Shown here: positions 6,583-14,884 of the stretch, in pieces | How the letters are laid out: each line of letters begins with the position of its first letter | Numbering within the stretch: position 1 is the first letter of the stretch | From: Desulfovibrio sp. | GTDB taxonomy: Bacteria > Desulfobacterota > Desulfovibrionia > Desulfovibrionales > Desulfovibrionaceae | Direction of reading: 5' to 3' | NCBI GenBank assembly: GCA_031279825.1 | Contig: JAITHT010000082.1 | Coordinates: forward strand, 1 to 47,040 | DNA length: 47,040 bases | Position numbers and translations under genes: made by a program | The notes under the pieces: generated by a model | What the model was told of the DNA's origin: nothing | The model's input: only the letters and a program-made list of their open reading frames with translations | Databases searched by the model: none

Positions 6583-9500
6583 ATGATCCAGATCAGGCGC
6601 CGTGTATGCCTCCTCCTCTCCTCTTTGTTCTTTTTCCTCCTGTCCGCCTTCCCGCATCAGGCCCGCGCCGCTTCGCCGGACGAGTACCGCACCCCGGAAT
6701 ATGCGGCCGGCGGCGGCCTGGACTATATCCATGCCGCCGAGGCCTACGCCCTGGGATATTCCGGCAAGGGCGTGACCATCGGCATTCTGGATGATAAAGC
6801 TTTTCCGGAGCATCAGGAGTTCATCGCCAAGCGGCCTTATCCTGTCGATTACTTTGGAATCTCGCCTACCAGGGACGTATGGCACGGCGCGCATGTGGCC
6901 GGCATAGCCGCCGCTTCAAAAAATGATCTTGGCATGCACGGCGTGGCTTGGGGAGCGGATTTGGCGTCTATGAACGGAATTGGCGGCCCTATCGACGAGT
7001 TGTTCAACGATGCCGGGTCAGCACTGCGGGCCTTTTCCCGCTATCCCCATGTGTCGATTATCAACAACAGTTGGGGCGACCCCCGTTATTTTCCAGCGGA
7101 GTTTCCTTATGCGGCTACTAAACAGACTGCGGCGGATATGACGGCGGATACCTTTGCCGGCATTATCGGCCCCATGGCCAGTGAACGGGATATCCTGTTC
7201 GTTTTCGCCGCCGGCAACAACGGGAGGAGTTCTCCCAGCGTGATCCCCGCTCTGCCGACGCTTGCGCTGGGTGCGCGCTTCGCCTCCGGGAACACGCTGT
7301 CTCCCTATGCCTTTGCCGCGCTTTCCGCAAAAGAGAAACGGGCCTTATCGCTGAATATGCTGAATGTACTGGCCTTTGATCACAGGCAGCGCACAGACAG
7401 CGTGGCCTTCATCCCCCCCTTTTCCGATCTGGCGGACGGGGCGACCCAATACAGCCTGCTTGCGCCCGGCGTGCATATTTATTCTTCCGTGGGGCCGGAG
7501 GCCGACAGTTACGACTATATGCGCGGCACCTCCATGGCCGCGCCTCATATAGCCGGCGTGGCGGCGCTGACCCGGGAGGCCTTCCCCTACATGGGAGGCA
7601 AACAACTTGCGGATACGCTTCTGTCCACCGCCACGCCGCTTGTGCAGCGAGACGGGCTGCCGCCGTTCATCGTGCAAGACAAAATTCTGGGTGGTTTCGA
7701 CCGTGTGGTCATCACCGCGCCCAATTCTGTAAGCATTGGGGAGCTTAACGACCATGAAGAGGAACTGCGCGACGCTCATCGCTCCTCCTTAAACTTATAT
7801 TTTCGTCCTTTTTCAGTATTCATGACACTGGCGGAAGACGCCGTCAACTCCGCGCCGGACAGCGACCCGGGTTCCAACGCGCTGTATCACATCATTCCAC
7901 AGGCCGCCTACGAGCGGTTGTTCGGCATGGGCATAGTCAATGCCGCCCGCGCGGTGCGCGGCCCCGGCTGGTTTGACGCCAACCGGCTGGATAATGCCGA
8001 CCGGCTGAACGTCGGCGGAACCCCCTATGCCATGTATCCTGTGGACACCAAGGGCTATACCGGGGTCTGGAGCAACGATATCGGACAAATCAAGGTGGAT
8101 GCGGGCATAGGGGTCAGTGATCCGGGATACCCTTGGATCAGCGATCTGGCGGGCCTGGATGTGGGGCTGGTGAAAGCCGGCGCCGGCGCCCTGTTCCTGA
8201 GCGGGAACAACAGCTATCTCGGCCCCACCATGGTACGCGGGGGCATGCTGTCCCTTGGCGCCGCAGGGCAGGCCGACGGCGAGGCCAGGCTTGCCGGCGA
8301 TGTCGTGGTTGAAGCCGGCGGGACTTTTGGCGGCAACGGCGTCGTGTGGAATCTGCTTTCCGAAGGAGTCGTCATTCCTGGTCTGCCGGACGCGCCGTCC
8401 TCCGTGCTGCGCGTGGCCGGCGACGCCGTTATCGGCGGGACGCTGCGCTTTGTGTATCCTGGCGCCGGGGCCGGGGGGCTGAACCGGCTTGATGTGGCGG
8501 GCCTTGCCGACCTTGAGCGTATGCGGGTGGAACTCACCGGCTTGGACGGGGACGAACCCCTGCCCCATGGACGGCAGGAACTTGTCAGTACCAACCATGA
8601 GTTGACCGAGGAGATGGCCGGCGATTTGCAGGGGGCGAAAATCCTGGCGCAGCAGGGCGTGACGCTGCAGCACTCCTTCATGCTGACGCTGACGCCCGAT
8701 AATATGTATGTGGTGTATGAAGACAGCAAGGCCTCGCCCCAGGCTAAGGCCCTCTCCGAAGGCTGGACAGCGGGCGTGGCCCTGCTGAATCAGGGTGCGG
8801 ACGCGGTGGCGGGGCTTGCCGTGCCGCACGCCGGCATAGCCGCCAGAACTGCGGCCCGGGATGGCTGGGGCTTGGCCTCCTTTGCGGCGGTCATGACCGG
8901 GAAAAGCAGGTACGCGACCGGCTCGCATGCGGACATGCGTTCTTTCTCCTTCCTTGCCGGCGTAGCCGCCGGCTTTGACGCCGAACCGGGTTTTCTGACA
9001 GGGGGGGCGTTTTTCGAATACGGCAACGGTTCCTACAGCACCCACAATGCCTTTGCCAATTTCTCCTCCGTCAGCGGCGACGGCGATGCGGACTATCTGG
9101 GCGGTGGCGTGCTCGGTCGCATGGATTTTCGCGCCGCCGGACCGGGGCGCGCGTATATTGAAGCGTCGGGACGCACCGGTCGGACGAGCAACAGCTTTTA
9201 TTCCGGAGATTTAAGAGACTACAAGGGCAGGAGCGCGGAGTATGACGCCGGCACTCCCTATTACGGAATTCACGGCGGCCTGGGCTATGTCTGGGACATG
9301 ACGGATGCGGTCTCCCTGGACCTGTACGGCAAATATTTCTGGACGCGGCAGCGGAGCAATTCCGTTGCGCTCTCCACCGGTGAACACGTGGATTTCAAAG
9401 CGGTCGATTCTTACCGGATCCGGGTCGGCGGTCGCGGCGCGTATCTTCTGGACAACGGGCTGCAGCCCTATATCGGCGCGGCATGGGAACACGAGTTCGA

Positions 9501-9723
9501 CGGCGTGGCGCGCGCGTCTGTCATGGGCTACGCCATAGACGCTCCCAGCCTGCGGGGAGATACGGGCATCGCTGAAATCGGGCTGAGCTTCGCCCCCGGC
9601 CTTGCGCGTACGAAGGCCGGGAAGGAGGCGCGCCCGCCGATTTTCATGGATCTGGGCCTGCAACTGTATACGGGCAAACGCGAGGGGATAACAGGCTCTT
9701 TGCAATTCAAATACGAGTTTTAG
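6583..9723 (+). CDS. Subtilisin-like serine protease autotransporter (type V secretion)
   Basis: A 1046-residue autotransporter. ATG 6583 has AAGGA 7 bases upstream and opens a signal peptide (residues 1-29, ...FPHQARA). The S8 subtilase domain carries Asp70 (GILDD), His101 (WHGAHVAG), oxyanion Asn212 (FAAGNN) and Ser317 (RGTSMAAPH). Residues about 530-560 form an autotransporter beta-strand repeat (LVKAGAGALFLSGNNSYLG), part of the passenger beta-helix. The last ~280 residues are the translocator barrel, ending in aromatic phenylalanine (LQFKYEF). The product is expected at the cell surface as a protease or adhesin-processing enzyme. It starts right after the dead lipoprotein and has no obvious operon partner. 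Confidence 0.92.
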   Translation: MIQIRRRVCLLLSSLFFFLLSAFPHQARAASPDEYRTPEYAAGGGLDYIHAAEAYALGYSGKGVTIGILDDKAFPEHQEFIAKRPYPVDYFGISPTRDVWHGAHVAGIAAASKNDLGMHGVAWGADLASMNGIGGPIDELFNDAGSALRAFSRYPHVSIINNSWGDPRYFPAEFPYAATKQTAADMTADTFAGIIGPMASERDILFVFAAGNNGRSSPSVIPALPTLALGARFASGNTLSPYAFAALSAKEKRALSLNMLNVLAFDHRQRTDSVAFIPPFSDLADGATQYSLLAPGVHIYSSVGPEADSYDYMRGTSMAAPHIAGVAALTREAFPYMGGKQLADTLLSTATPLVQRDGLPPFIVQDKILGGFDRVVITAPNSVSIGELNDHEEELRDAHRSSLNLYFRPFSVFMTLAEDAVNSAPDSDPGSNALYHIIPQAAYERLFGMGIVNAARAVRGPGWFDANRLDNADRLNVGGTPYAMYPVDTKGYTGVWSNDIGQIKVDAGIGVSDPGYPWISDLAGLDVGLVKAGAGALFLSGNNSYLGPTMVRGGMLSLGAAGQADGEARLAGDVVVEAGGTFGGNGVVWNLLSEGVVIPGLPDAPSSVLRVAGDAVIGGTLRFVYPGAGAGGLNRLDVAGLADLERMRVELTGLDGDEPLPHGRQELVSTNHELTEEMAGDLQGAKILAQQGVTLQHSFMLTLTPDNMYVVYEDSKASPQAKALSEGWTAGVALLNQGADAVAGLAVPHAGIAARTAARDGWGLASFAAVMTGKSRYATGSHADMRSFSFLAGVAAGFDAEPGFLTGGAFFEYGNGSYSTHNAFANFSSVSGDGDADYLGGGVLGRMDFRAAGPGRAYIEASGRTGRTSNSFYSGDLRDYKGRSAEYDAGTPYYGIHGGLGYVWDMTDAVSLDLYGKYFWTRQRSNSVALSTGEHVDFKAVDSYRIRVGGRGAYLLDNGLQPYIGAAWEHEFDGVARASVMGYAIDAPSLRGDTGIAEIGLSFAPGLARTKAGKEARPPIFMDLGLQLYTGKREGITGSLQFKYEF

Positions 9724-9732
9724 AGAGTCAAT

Positions 9733-9833
9733 GTCACAAAACCGGCAGCGTGAGCGCTGACTTGCGCGCACAAAGAGCAGGCGAAATGTATTGTTCGCCG
9801 TAAACGACAAACGCAGCGTTTCAAAGATACTCC
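9733..9833 (+). repeat. Degenerate copy of the ~125-bp MITE-like element
   Basis: CCGGCAGCGTGAGCGCTGAC..., AGAGCAGGCGAAATG and GCAGCGTTTCAAAGAT align with the copies at 26755-26878 (inverted) and 45435-45560. The left terminal repeat is missing or eroded. It cuts off the relaxase remnant that follows. Confidence 0.6.
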
Positions 9834-10010
9834 ACAGCGAAAACTGATTAAAAGGTGGTAGGTCTTTTCCTTGGCGCTTTTGGTGTTCAAGTCTTGTACG
9901 GCTTCGGCTTCCACAATACCGAGGTCGTAATCGACACCTGACCAGCATCCGGCTGTCCGGTTCGCAAGGCATTTTTCGCCCTTATGGCTCGCGTCCGCGT
10001 TCCGGCAGCA
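9834..10010 (-). pseudogene. Relaxase (mobilisation protein) remnant
   Basis: On the minus strand one frame reads GVDYDLGIVEAEAVQDLNTK continuing SAKEKTYHLLISF. This matches the conserved segment of VirD2/TraI-type relaxases (E..Q..N.R...KTYH.v.SF), just before the catalytic histidines. The frame has no intact start, and at the other end it runs into the MITE-like repeat at 9733-9833, so only about 55 codons survive. It indicates that an integrative or conjugative element once occupied this site. Confidence 0.6.
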
Positions 10011-10033
10011 GCTTTACCAGAAGGGTGAACACG

Positions 10034-10930
10034 CTATCGGGACATTACGCCTGGAGGCAGAGGAAGGCCGTCGGCGCCGAAAGGGCGGGCGCTGACGCAC
10101 AGGGCCGGTGGACTCTGGCGTCGCTTGAACGTCGCGTGTGCGACCATACGGCACACCTTGCGGGTTATGTGCGGGTCATATCCCTTTTTCCGCAGGGCCG
10201 CTTCATCCATATTTCCTTCAATGTGATCGTATAATATTCGATCAAGGAGCTCGTAGGGAGGCAGTTCGTCCTGGTCTGTCTGGCCGGGGCGCAGTTCCGC
10301 CGAGGGGGCGCGGCGCAAAATGATCTCCGGGATACGGGGCCTGCCCCTGAGTTCGTTCAAGCGACGGCACAGCGCATAGACCGTTCCTTTGTATATGTCG
10401 CCGATTACAGCCAAAGCGCCGCAACTGTCGCCGTAAAGGGTGCAGTAGCCGACAGCCGCTTCGGATTTGTTGCCCGTATTCAGAAGCAGATGGCCGAATT
10501 TATTGGAAAGCGCCATCAGGAGCGTCCCGCGAATCCGGGCCTGCAGATTTTCCTCCGTCACATCCGCTTTCCGTCCGACAAAGGCGGGGGCAAGGGTTTG
10601 GGAAAAGGCGTCCATTATGGGTTCAAGGGGCAGCGTGCACTTTTGGATGCCGAGTTCCGCAATCAGGGCCGCGGCCGCGTCAAGACTTTCCCGTGTCGTG
10701 TAGGGCGAAGGCAGAAGTACGCCCAGGACCTTGTCCGCTCCCACGGCCTCCACCGCCACAGCCGCCACTAGAGCGGAATCAACGCCGCCGGAAATACCCA
10801 GCAGGACGCTTTCTTTTCCGCAGGCGCGGACAAAATCTCTGACTCCCTGCACCAGGGTATGCCACAGGGCATCTTCCGGCATTCGGGCCGAGTCGCTGGG
10901 AACTTCGCAAGGAGGCTTGCGGTTGCTCAT
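10034..10930 (-). CDS. nadE: NAD+ synthase, ammonia-type
   Basis: Converts deamido-NAD to NAD using ATP and ammonia. The start is ATG 10930 with AGGAGT 5 bases upstream, giving 298 residues. The ATP-pyrophosphatase loop is LLGISGGVDSALVA; further family motifs are LPSPYTTRESL, ARIRGTLLMALSN, LLNTGNKSEAAVGYCTLYGD and GDIYKGTVYAL. There is no N-terminal nitrilase domain, so ammonia must come from solution or another protein; the adjacent ammonium operon fits that, though it is probably coincidental. The C-terminal 25 residues (after FKRRQSPP) are poorly conserved and proline-rich. Confidence 0.9.
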   Translation of the reverse strand: MSNRKPPCEVPSDSARMPEDALWHTLVQGVRDFVRACGKESVLLGISGGVDSALVAAVAVEAVGADKVLGVLLPSPYTTRESLDAAAALIAELGIQKCTLPLEPIMDAFSQTLAPAFVGRKADVTEENLQARIRGTLLMALSNKFGHLLLNTGNKSEAAVGYCTLYGDSCGALAVIGDIYKGTVYALCRRLNELRGRPRIPEIILRRAPSAELRPGQTDQDELPPYELLDRILYDHIEGNMDEAALRKKGYDPHITRKVCRMVAHATFKRRQSPPALCVSARPFGADGLPLPPGVMSR

Positions 10931-10969
10931 GGTTACTCCTGTCGATGGGTATTGTAAGAAGCGCACGGC

Positions 10970-11000
10970 CTCGCCCCGTCCTCAGTAAGGACGGGGCGAG
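10970..11000 (-). terminator. Strong hairpin after glnB/glnK
   Basis: A perfect 13-bp stem (CTCGCCCCGTCCT / AGGACGGGGCGAG) with a 5-base loop separates the PII gene from nadE. There is no long T tract, so it may pause transcription or protect the mRNA end rather than act as a classical terminator. Confidence 0.55.
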
Positions 11001-11051
11001 TTCAGGGCGGAAAACGTGCGGACCCTGCGGAGAAGGGGCGTCTTCATGCGC

Positions 11052-11390
11052 CTACAGCGCCTCGTTACCGCGCTCTCCCGTCCGGATACGGATGACATCC
11101 TCAATGGGCAAAATGCATATCTTGCCGTCTCCCACCTCTCCCGTACGGGCTGTAGTGATAATGACGGAAAGAATCTCTTCAAGGCTTTCGTCATGCACCA
11201 TGATCTCCAGCTTGACTTTAGGCACGAATTGCACATCTCGGGAGGAGCCCCTGTATACTTCTCGGTAGCCGCGCTGACGGCCGAATCCGTTTACCTCGAT
11301 CAGCGTCATGCCGTGCACGCCGAGCGTTCCCAAGGCTGTCTTGATTTCATCAACCTTTGAGGGGCGGACAATGGCTTCTATCTTCTTCAT
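11052..11390 (-). CDS. glnK: PII nitrogen-regulatory protein (GlnB/GlnK family)
   Basis: A 112-residue PII signal protein. The start ATG 11390 gives MKKIEAIVRPSKVDEIKTAL, the classic N-terminus. The T-loop is GFGRQRGYREVYRGSSRDVQ: Tyr46 is present, but position 51, the uridylylated tyrosine in E. coli, is Arg. The C-terminal signature TGEVGDGKICILPIEDVIRI (ATP/2-oxoglutarate region) is intact. It is co-transcribed with and lies 21 bases after amtB, as usual for GlnK, so it should dock on and gate the ammonium channel in response to energy and carbon status. UMP control of the usual type seems impossible. Confidence 0.92.
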   Translation of the reverse strand: MKKIEAIVRPSKVDEIKTALGTLGVHGMTLIEVNGFGRQRGYREVYRGSSRDVQFVPKVKLEIMVHDESLEEILSVIITTARTGEVGDGKICILPIEDVIRIRTGERGNEAL

Positions 11391-11411
11391 AATTTTTTCC
11401 CTCATTCAATC

Positions 11412-12620
11412 TTAGATATGGTAGGCGCGTTCATTGTGCTCACTGATATCAAGCCCGACGCGTTCGGATTCGGGCTTGGCCCTCAGGCCGACAACGGCGT
11501 TTACCGCATACAGGAGAATACGGGCGACTGTATACGCGAAAGCCCATGTCGCCACAACCGATACAAACTGTATGAAGAGTTGATGCGGGTTGCCGTATAC
11601 GAGACCGTCTACTCCATTTACCGCCTTGCTGGCAAATAGTCCCGTGGCCAGAGCCCCCCATGTTCCGCCGACACCGTGGATGCCCACCACGTCAAGGGCA
11701 TCGTCGTAACCCAGGCGATTTTTGAGCAGTACTCCGGCATAGCACACCATACCGCCGACAAGGCCTATCAGGGTTGCCGGCAGAACTTCGACAAAACCGG
11801 CGGCCGGGGTAATCGCCACAAGGCCCGCCAAAGCGCCGGAAACCGCGCCGAGTGTCGTAGGCTTGCCCATATGTTTCCATTCTATCAGCATCCAGCCGAG
11901 TATTCCCGCTGCGGCCGCCATGTGTGTGGTAACCAGGGCGTGCGCGGAAAGCTCGCCTGCGGACAGAGCGCTGCCGGCGTTGAAACCGAACCATCCGAAC
12001 CATAAAAGTCCGCCGCCCAGTATTGTCATGGGTAAATTATGGGGCGCTATCTGCCCCTGGCGCAAATCAAGGCGGGGACCAAGCACGTGCGCGGAAGCCA
12101 GAGCCACCGCGCCTGACGTCATGTGCACCACGGCGCCTCCGGCAAAGTCAAGGGCGCCCATTTCCCCAAGCCAGCCTTTTCCCCAAACCCAATGGGCCAT
12201 GGGGCAGTATATAAAGATTAGCCAGAGAGCTGAAAAAAGCAGCATGGCCGGAAAATGGATACGCTCGGCATAGGCGCCGGAAGCGAGCGCTATGGTCAGC
12301 ACGGCGAACATGCATTGAAAGGCCATAAAAAGGACGCTTGGGATGCTTGCCGCATAGCCTGAAGCTTCAAGTCCGACATTTTTAAGGGCGACATGGGACA
12401 AATCGCCGATTATACCGCCGACGTCCGGACCAAAGGCAAGAGAATATCCGATAAGTAACCAGAGTATTGATACTATGCCAAGCAGACTGAAACTGTGCAT
12501 GGTCGTGGACAGCACGTTACGCGAACGTACAAGGCCACCATAAAATAGTGCTAAGGCGGGGGTCATCAGCATGACCAGCATCGCGCAAATAATAATAAAG
12601 CAAGTGTCAACGGCAGACAT
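11412..12620 (-). CDS. amtB: Ammonium transporter
   Basis: A 402-residue Amt/MEP/Rh channel with eleven predicted transmembrane helices. The substrate-conducting twin histidines are H166 (VVHMTSG) and H315 (GIHGVGGTWG); the phenylalanine gate and DFAGGAVVHMTSG signature are present. The start ATG 12620 has GGAGGAG 5-6 bases upstream. There is no cleavable signal of the E. coli AmtB kind: the protein begins MSAVDTCFIIICAMLVMLMT. It takes up ammonium for assimilation and is probably regulated by the PII protein encoded downstream. I saw no clear sigma-54 site upstream. Confidence 0.93.
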   Translation of the reverse strand: MSAVDTCFIIICAMLVMLMTPALALFYGGLVRSRNVLSTTMHSFSLLGIVSILWLLIGYSLAFGPDVGGIIGDLSHVALKNVGLEASGYAASIPSVLFMAFQCMFAVLTIALASGAYAERIHFPAMLLFSALWLIFIYCPMAHWVWGKGWLGEMGALDFAGGAVVHMTSGAVALASAHVLGPRLDLRQGQIAPHNLPMTILGGGLLWFGWFGFNAGSALSAGELSAHALVTTHMAAAAGILGWMLIEWKHMGKPTTLGAVSGALAGLVAITPAAGFVEVLPATLIGLVGGMVCYAGVLLKNRLGYDDALDVVGIHGVGGTWGALATGLFASKAVNGVDGLVYGNPHQLFIQFVSVVATWAFAYTVARILLYAVNAVVGLRAKPESERVGLDISEHNERAYHI

Positions 12621-13434
12621 CCAATCTCCTCCTGTTTATATCGGTGAATCAGGCAAAGCGGTGTTCATTATCGCCGCGCGCCGCCGTCCGGGACCCTTGC
12701 AGGTGAAAATGTTCTATCCCTCCGGAGGGATGCGCGGCCGTTCCACCGGGCTTTAAGCATAAAGAATGCCGTTTTACGCCGGCAGGCCGTTGTATCCTGT
12801 AACATATTACTATATAACGATTTATAATATTTTATCATTTCATTTGCCATACCTTTGCCCACAATAAAAGTACATTTATGTTGTTTTATCCGGTGGCAAC
12901 GACAAAAATGTTTTTTTTTGTCGTTGCCGTTATGATTGCAATTTTTGATACATAATTTCAGTATATATATTATATATAAATATATATAATATATATAATA
13001 AGAAAAACGTGACCGCATCGCGTGACCCTTTTTACTCCCTTCTCCTGTTTTTTCGGCTCAAACAACGCATTATTGTTCATTTGGTGCAAAAACATACACC
13101 CTCCGCGTACACCCTTTTTCTTGTTTTCTTTTTTTGCCGTCATGATATGAATATCAGATGTATTCTTTTTCCAGCCATGACGGAGAAAAATCCTGTTTCC
13201 CCCTTTCTCTGTTTCCGGCGCATGTCGAGGCAACCGGCCTTGCATGGTCCGCGGACAATGCATTGGCGCGGCCTCGTCCCAGCTTTTTTTTCTCCGGAGA
13301 ACCGCCTTGCTCCCCCGAAACCGAAGGTTTTGGGAGGGAGCGTGCGCAGTCTCCTCATTTCAAAACTGGAATTGGAATGACACTCCTGCCGCCGACAACA
13401 TCCTCTATCCGCTCCGCATTGAAAGGGGAGCCAC
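12621..13434. other. Long AT-rich intergenic region with palindromes
   Basis: No credible gene was found between amtB and the repeat at 13435. It is strikingly AT-rich at 12785-13010. A 14-bp inverted repeat (GGCAACGACAAAAA / TTTTTGTCGTTGCC) at 12895-12928 looks like a terminator, and a run of alternating TA repeats at about 12970-13001 can self-pair. The rest (13010-13430) has no recognisable coding or RNA feature. Confidence 0.6.
12895..12928 (+). terminator. Hairpin with A/T tract, terminator-like
   Basis: GGCAACGACAAAAA pairs perfectly with TTTTTGTCGTTGCC across a short T-rich loop. The A tract before and T tract after make it look like a bidirectional terminator, although no gene ends nearby; it may mark a lost gene. 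Confidence 0.4.
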
Positions 13435-13602
13435 ATCCAAATGAGGCAGCGAAGCCCTTCAGGGCTTCGCGTCTTGCGCTTGGGAGGGGTCCCAACCCCT
13501 CCCAAGCTTCCGCCCCGGAAAGAAACCCCGCCCTTCATGGCGGGGTCGGGGCGATATCCGGCATGAAGGCCGGGGTTTCAGACCACAAAGGAAGTTCTGA
13601 TG
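13435..13602 (+). repeat. Multi-hairpin repeat, copy 1
   Basis: A 168-bp element nearly identical to the inverted copies at 32592-32757 and 41795-41962. In order: ATCCAAATGAGG end; stem GCGAAGCCC-TTCA-GGGCTTCGC; an 11-bp stem CTTGGGAGGGG/CCCCTCCCAAG; stem CCCCGCCC/GGCGGGG; a GGCCGGGGTTTCAGACCACA block; and an AAAGGAAGTTCTGATG end. In this copy that last end is exactly the ribosome site and ATG of the FecR-domain gene, so the repeat forms its whole 5' leader. Confidence 0.85.
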
Positions 13603-14871
13603 AAAAATCTTGATCGCATACCTGCCGCTCTGTCTTTTCAGACTCCCGTCCGCCGGGTCTGCACGGTCTGCCTGCTTGCCGTCTGCGGCATCCTCGCCGC
13701 CACGCCGCTTTTCGCGGCGAACGGAGAAGCGGGGCGGGTGATCGCCCTGACGCCGGGGGCGTTTGTCGAGCGAGCGGGGCAGAGGATTCCTCTGGAAATG
13801 AAAAGCCCGGTGCTGGAATCGGACACCATCGTCACCGATTCCACCGGCAAGGCGCAGATTCTCTTTGCCGACGACGGCAGCGCGACCCTCGGCCCGAACA
13901 CGACCCTGGCCCTGAGGGAAGTCGCGCCGGAAGGAAGCTCCGCCTCGTTCAAAGCCCATCTGGGCCGGGGCGTGGCCCGTTTTCTTACCGGCAAAATCGT
14001 CGAAGCCAATCCCGGGGGCTTTGCCGTGAGTACGCCCGAAGGCACGGCGGGCATTCGCGGCACCATCTTCGTCCTGCAAACGGGCAACGGCCGGACCACG
14101 ATTTCCGTCGTCAACGCCTCGCGCGACGTGGTGCTGAACGGCGTTTCCGTGCCCGGCGCGCACGAGCTGACCCTGCCCGGAGGCGCTCCCGTGCCCATGA
14201 CCCCGGCGGACATGGAGCAGGCCCGGAGTTTGGCGGCGGCCCGTCCGGCATCCGGAACGGACGCCGCCCAGGCCGCCAATCTGGGCCTGGCTTCGCCCGT
14301 GGACAACGCCGGGGACGGCGATGCCGCCCTGACGCCCACAGCCCTGGCCGATCTGGGCATGGGAACGCAACGTCTGGGGGATTCGCTCCAGGTGGGGCCG
14401 AAGGGAACCATTACCGGCTCGCTGACGACATCGACACTCACGGCGGCGTACGCATGGAGCGGCAGCTTCGCCTTTGACGTGGATCTGGGCAGCGGATCCG
14501 TCAGCAACGCCTCCATGAGCCTCTCCGGCACGCTTGGGCAAGACCCGGACGGGGGAGGCCTCCTACCTCAGGCAACATCCGTGAACCTGTCTAACGGCAG
14601 CGGCAGCGTGAGCGGCAACAGTTTCAGCATCGCCGGTTTTGTCGGAACGGCCAACTGGAGAGGGACGGCATACTCGTTTCCCATACCGTATAACACGCCA
14701 ATCAATACGGATCAGTGGGCCGGACCCTATGCGGCCATGGCCGGCGTCATCTCCCGCTCCGGTTCCAATGCCTCCGTCAGCGGAACGTATACCCTCAACG
14801 CGCCCGGCAGCCATGTGGGCGCCCCCTCCGGCGATCGCGGAACATTCGCCGGCAGCGGACAGTTGCAGTAA
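13600..14871 (+). CDS. FecR-domain protein with C-terminal beta-barrel domain, probable Slam substrate
   Basis: A 423-residue secreted protein. Residues 1-40 are a signal peptide ending TPLFAAN. Residues about 70-190 form a FecR domain: SDTIVTDSTGKAQILFADDG, LGPNTTLAL, and FAVSTPEGTAGIRGTIF. A low-complexity Ala/Asp linker follows to about residue 260. The C-terminal ~160 residues are Gly/Ser-rich beta strands (WSGSFAFDVDLGSGSVSNAS, GSVSGNSFSIAGFVG, GSNASVSGTYTL) resembling the small barrel of TbpB/HphA-type Slam clients. There is no lipobox. The Slam gene lies 13 bases downstream, so this is probably its exported substrate. Start and ribosome site come from the repeat. Confidence 0.75.
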   Translation: MKNLDRIPAALSFQTPVRRVCTVCLLAVCGILAATPLFAANGEAGRVIALTPGAFVERAGQRIPLEMKSPVLESDTIVTDSTGKAQILFADDGSATLGPNTTLALREVAPEGSSASFKAHLGRGVARFLTGKIVEANPGGFAVSTPEGTAGIRGTIFVLQTGNGRTTISVVNASRDVVLNGVSVPGAHELTLPGGAPVPMTPADMEQARSLAAARPASGTDAAQAANLGLASPVDNAGDGDAALTPTALADLGMGTQRLGDSLQVGPKGTITGSLTTSTLTAAYAWSGSFAFDVDLGSGSVSNASMSLSGTLGQDPDGGGLLPQATSVNLSNGSGSVSGNSFSIAGFVGTANWRGTAYSFPIPYNTPINTDQWAGPYAAMAGVISRSGSNASVSGTYTLNAPGSHVGAPSGDRGTFAGSGQLQ

Positions 14872-14884
14872 GGAGACGCCCGTC

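Noticed and set aside
7813-9045. 410-residue minus-strand ORF opposite the autotransporter
   Set aside because: Shadow of a GC-rich coding strand: low-complexity composition and no domain, inside a strongly supported gene.
12621-12800. Sigma-54 promoter for amtB
   Set aside because: No GG-N10-GC element with proper flanks was found on the minus strand.
12960-13001. TA-repeat tract as a CRISPR or tandem array
   Set aside because: Simple alternating sequence without spaced repeats; no cas genes nearby.
13158-13613. 151-residue plus ORF across repeat copy 1
   Set aside because: Its sequence is the translation of the hairpin repeat; similar translations arise from the other copies, so it reflects the repeat rather than a gene.
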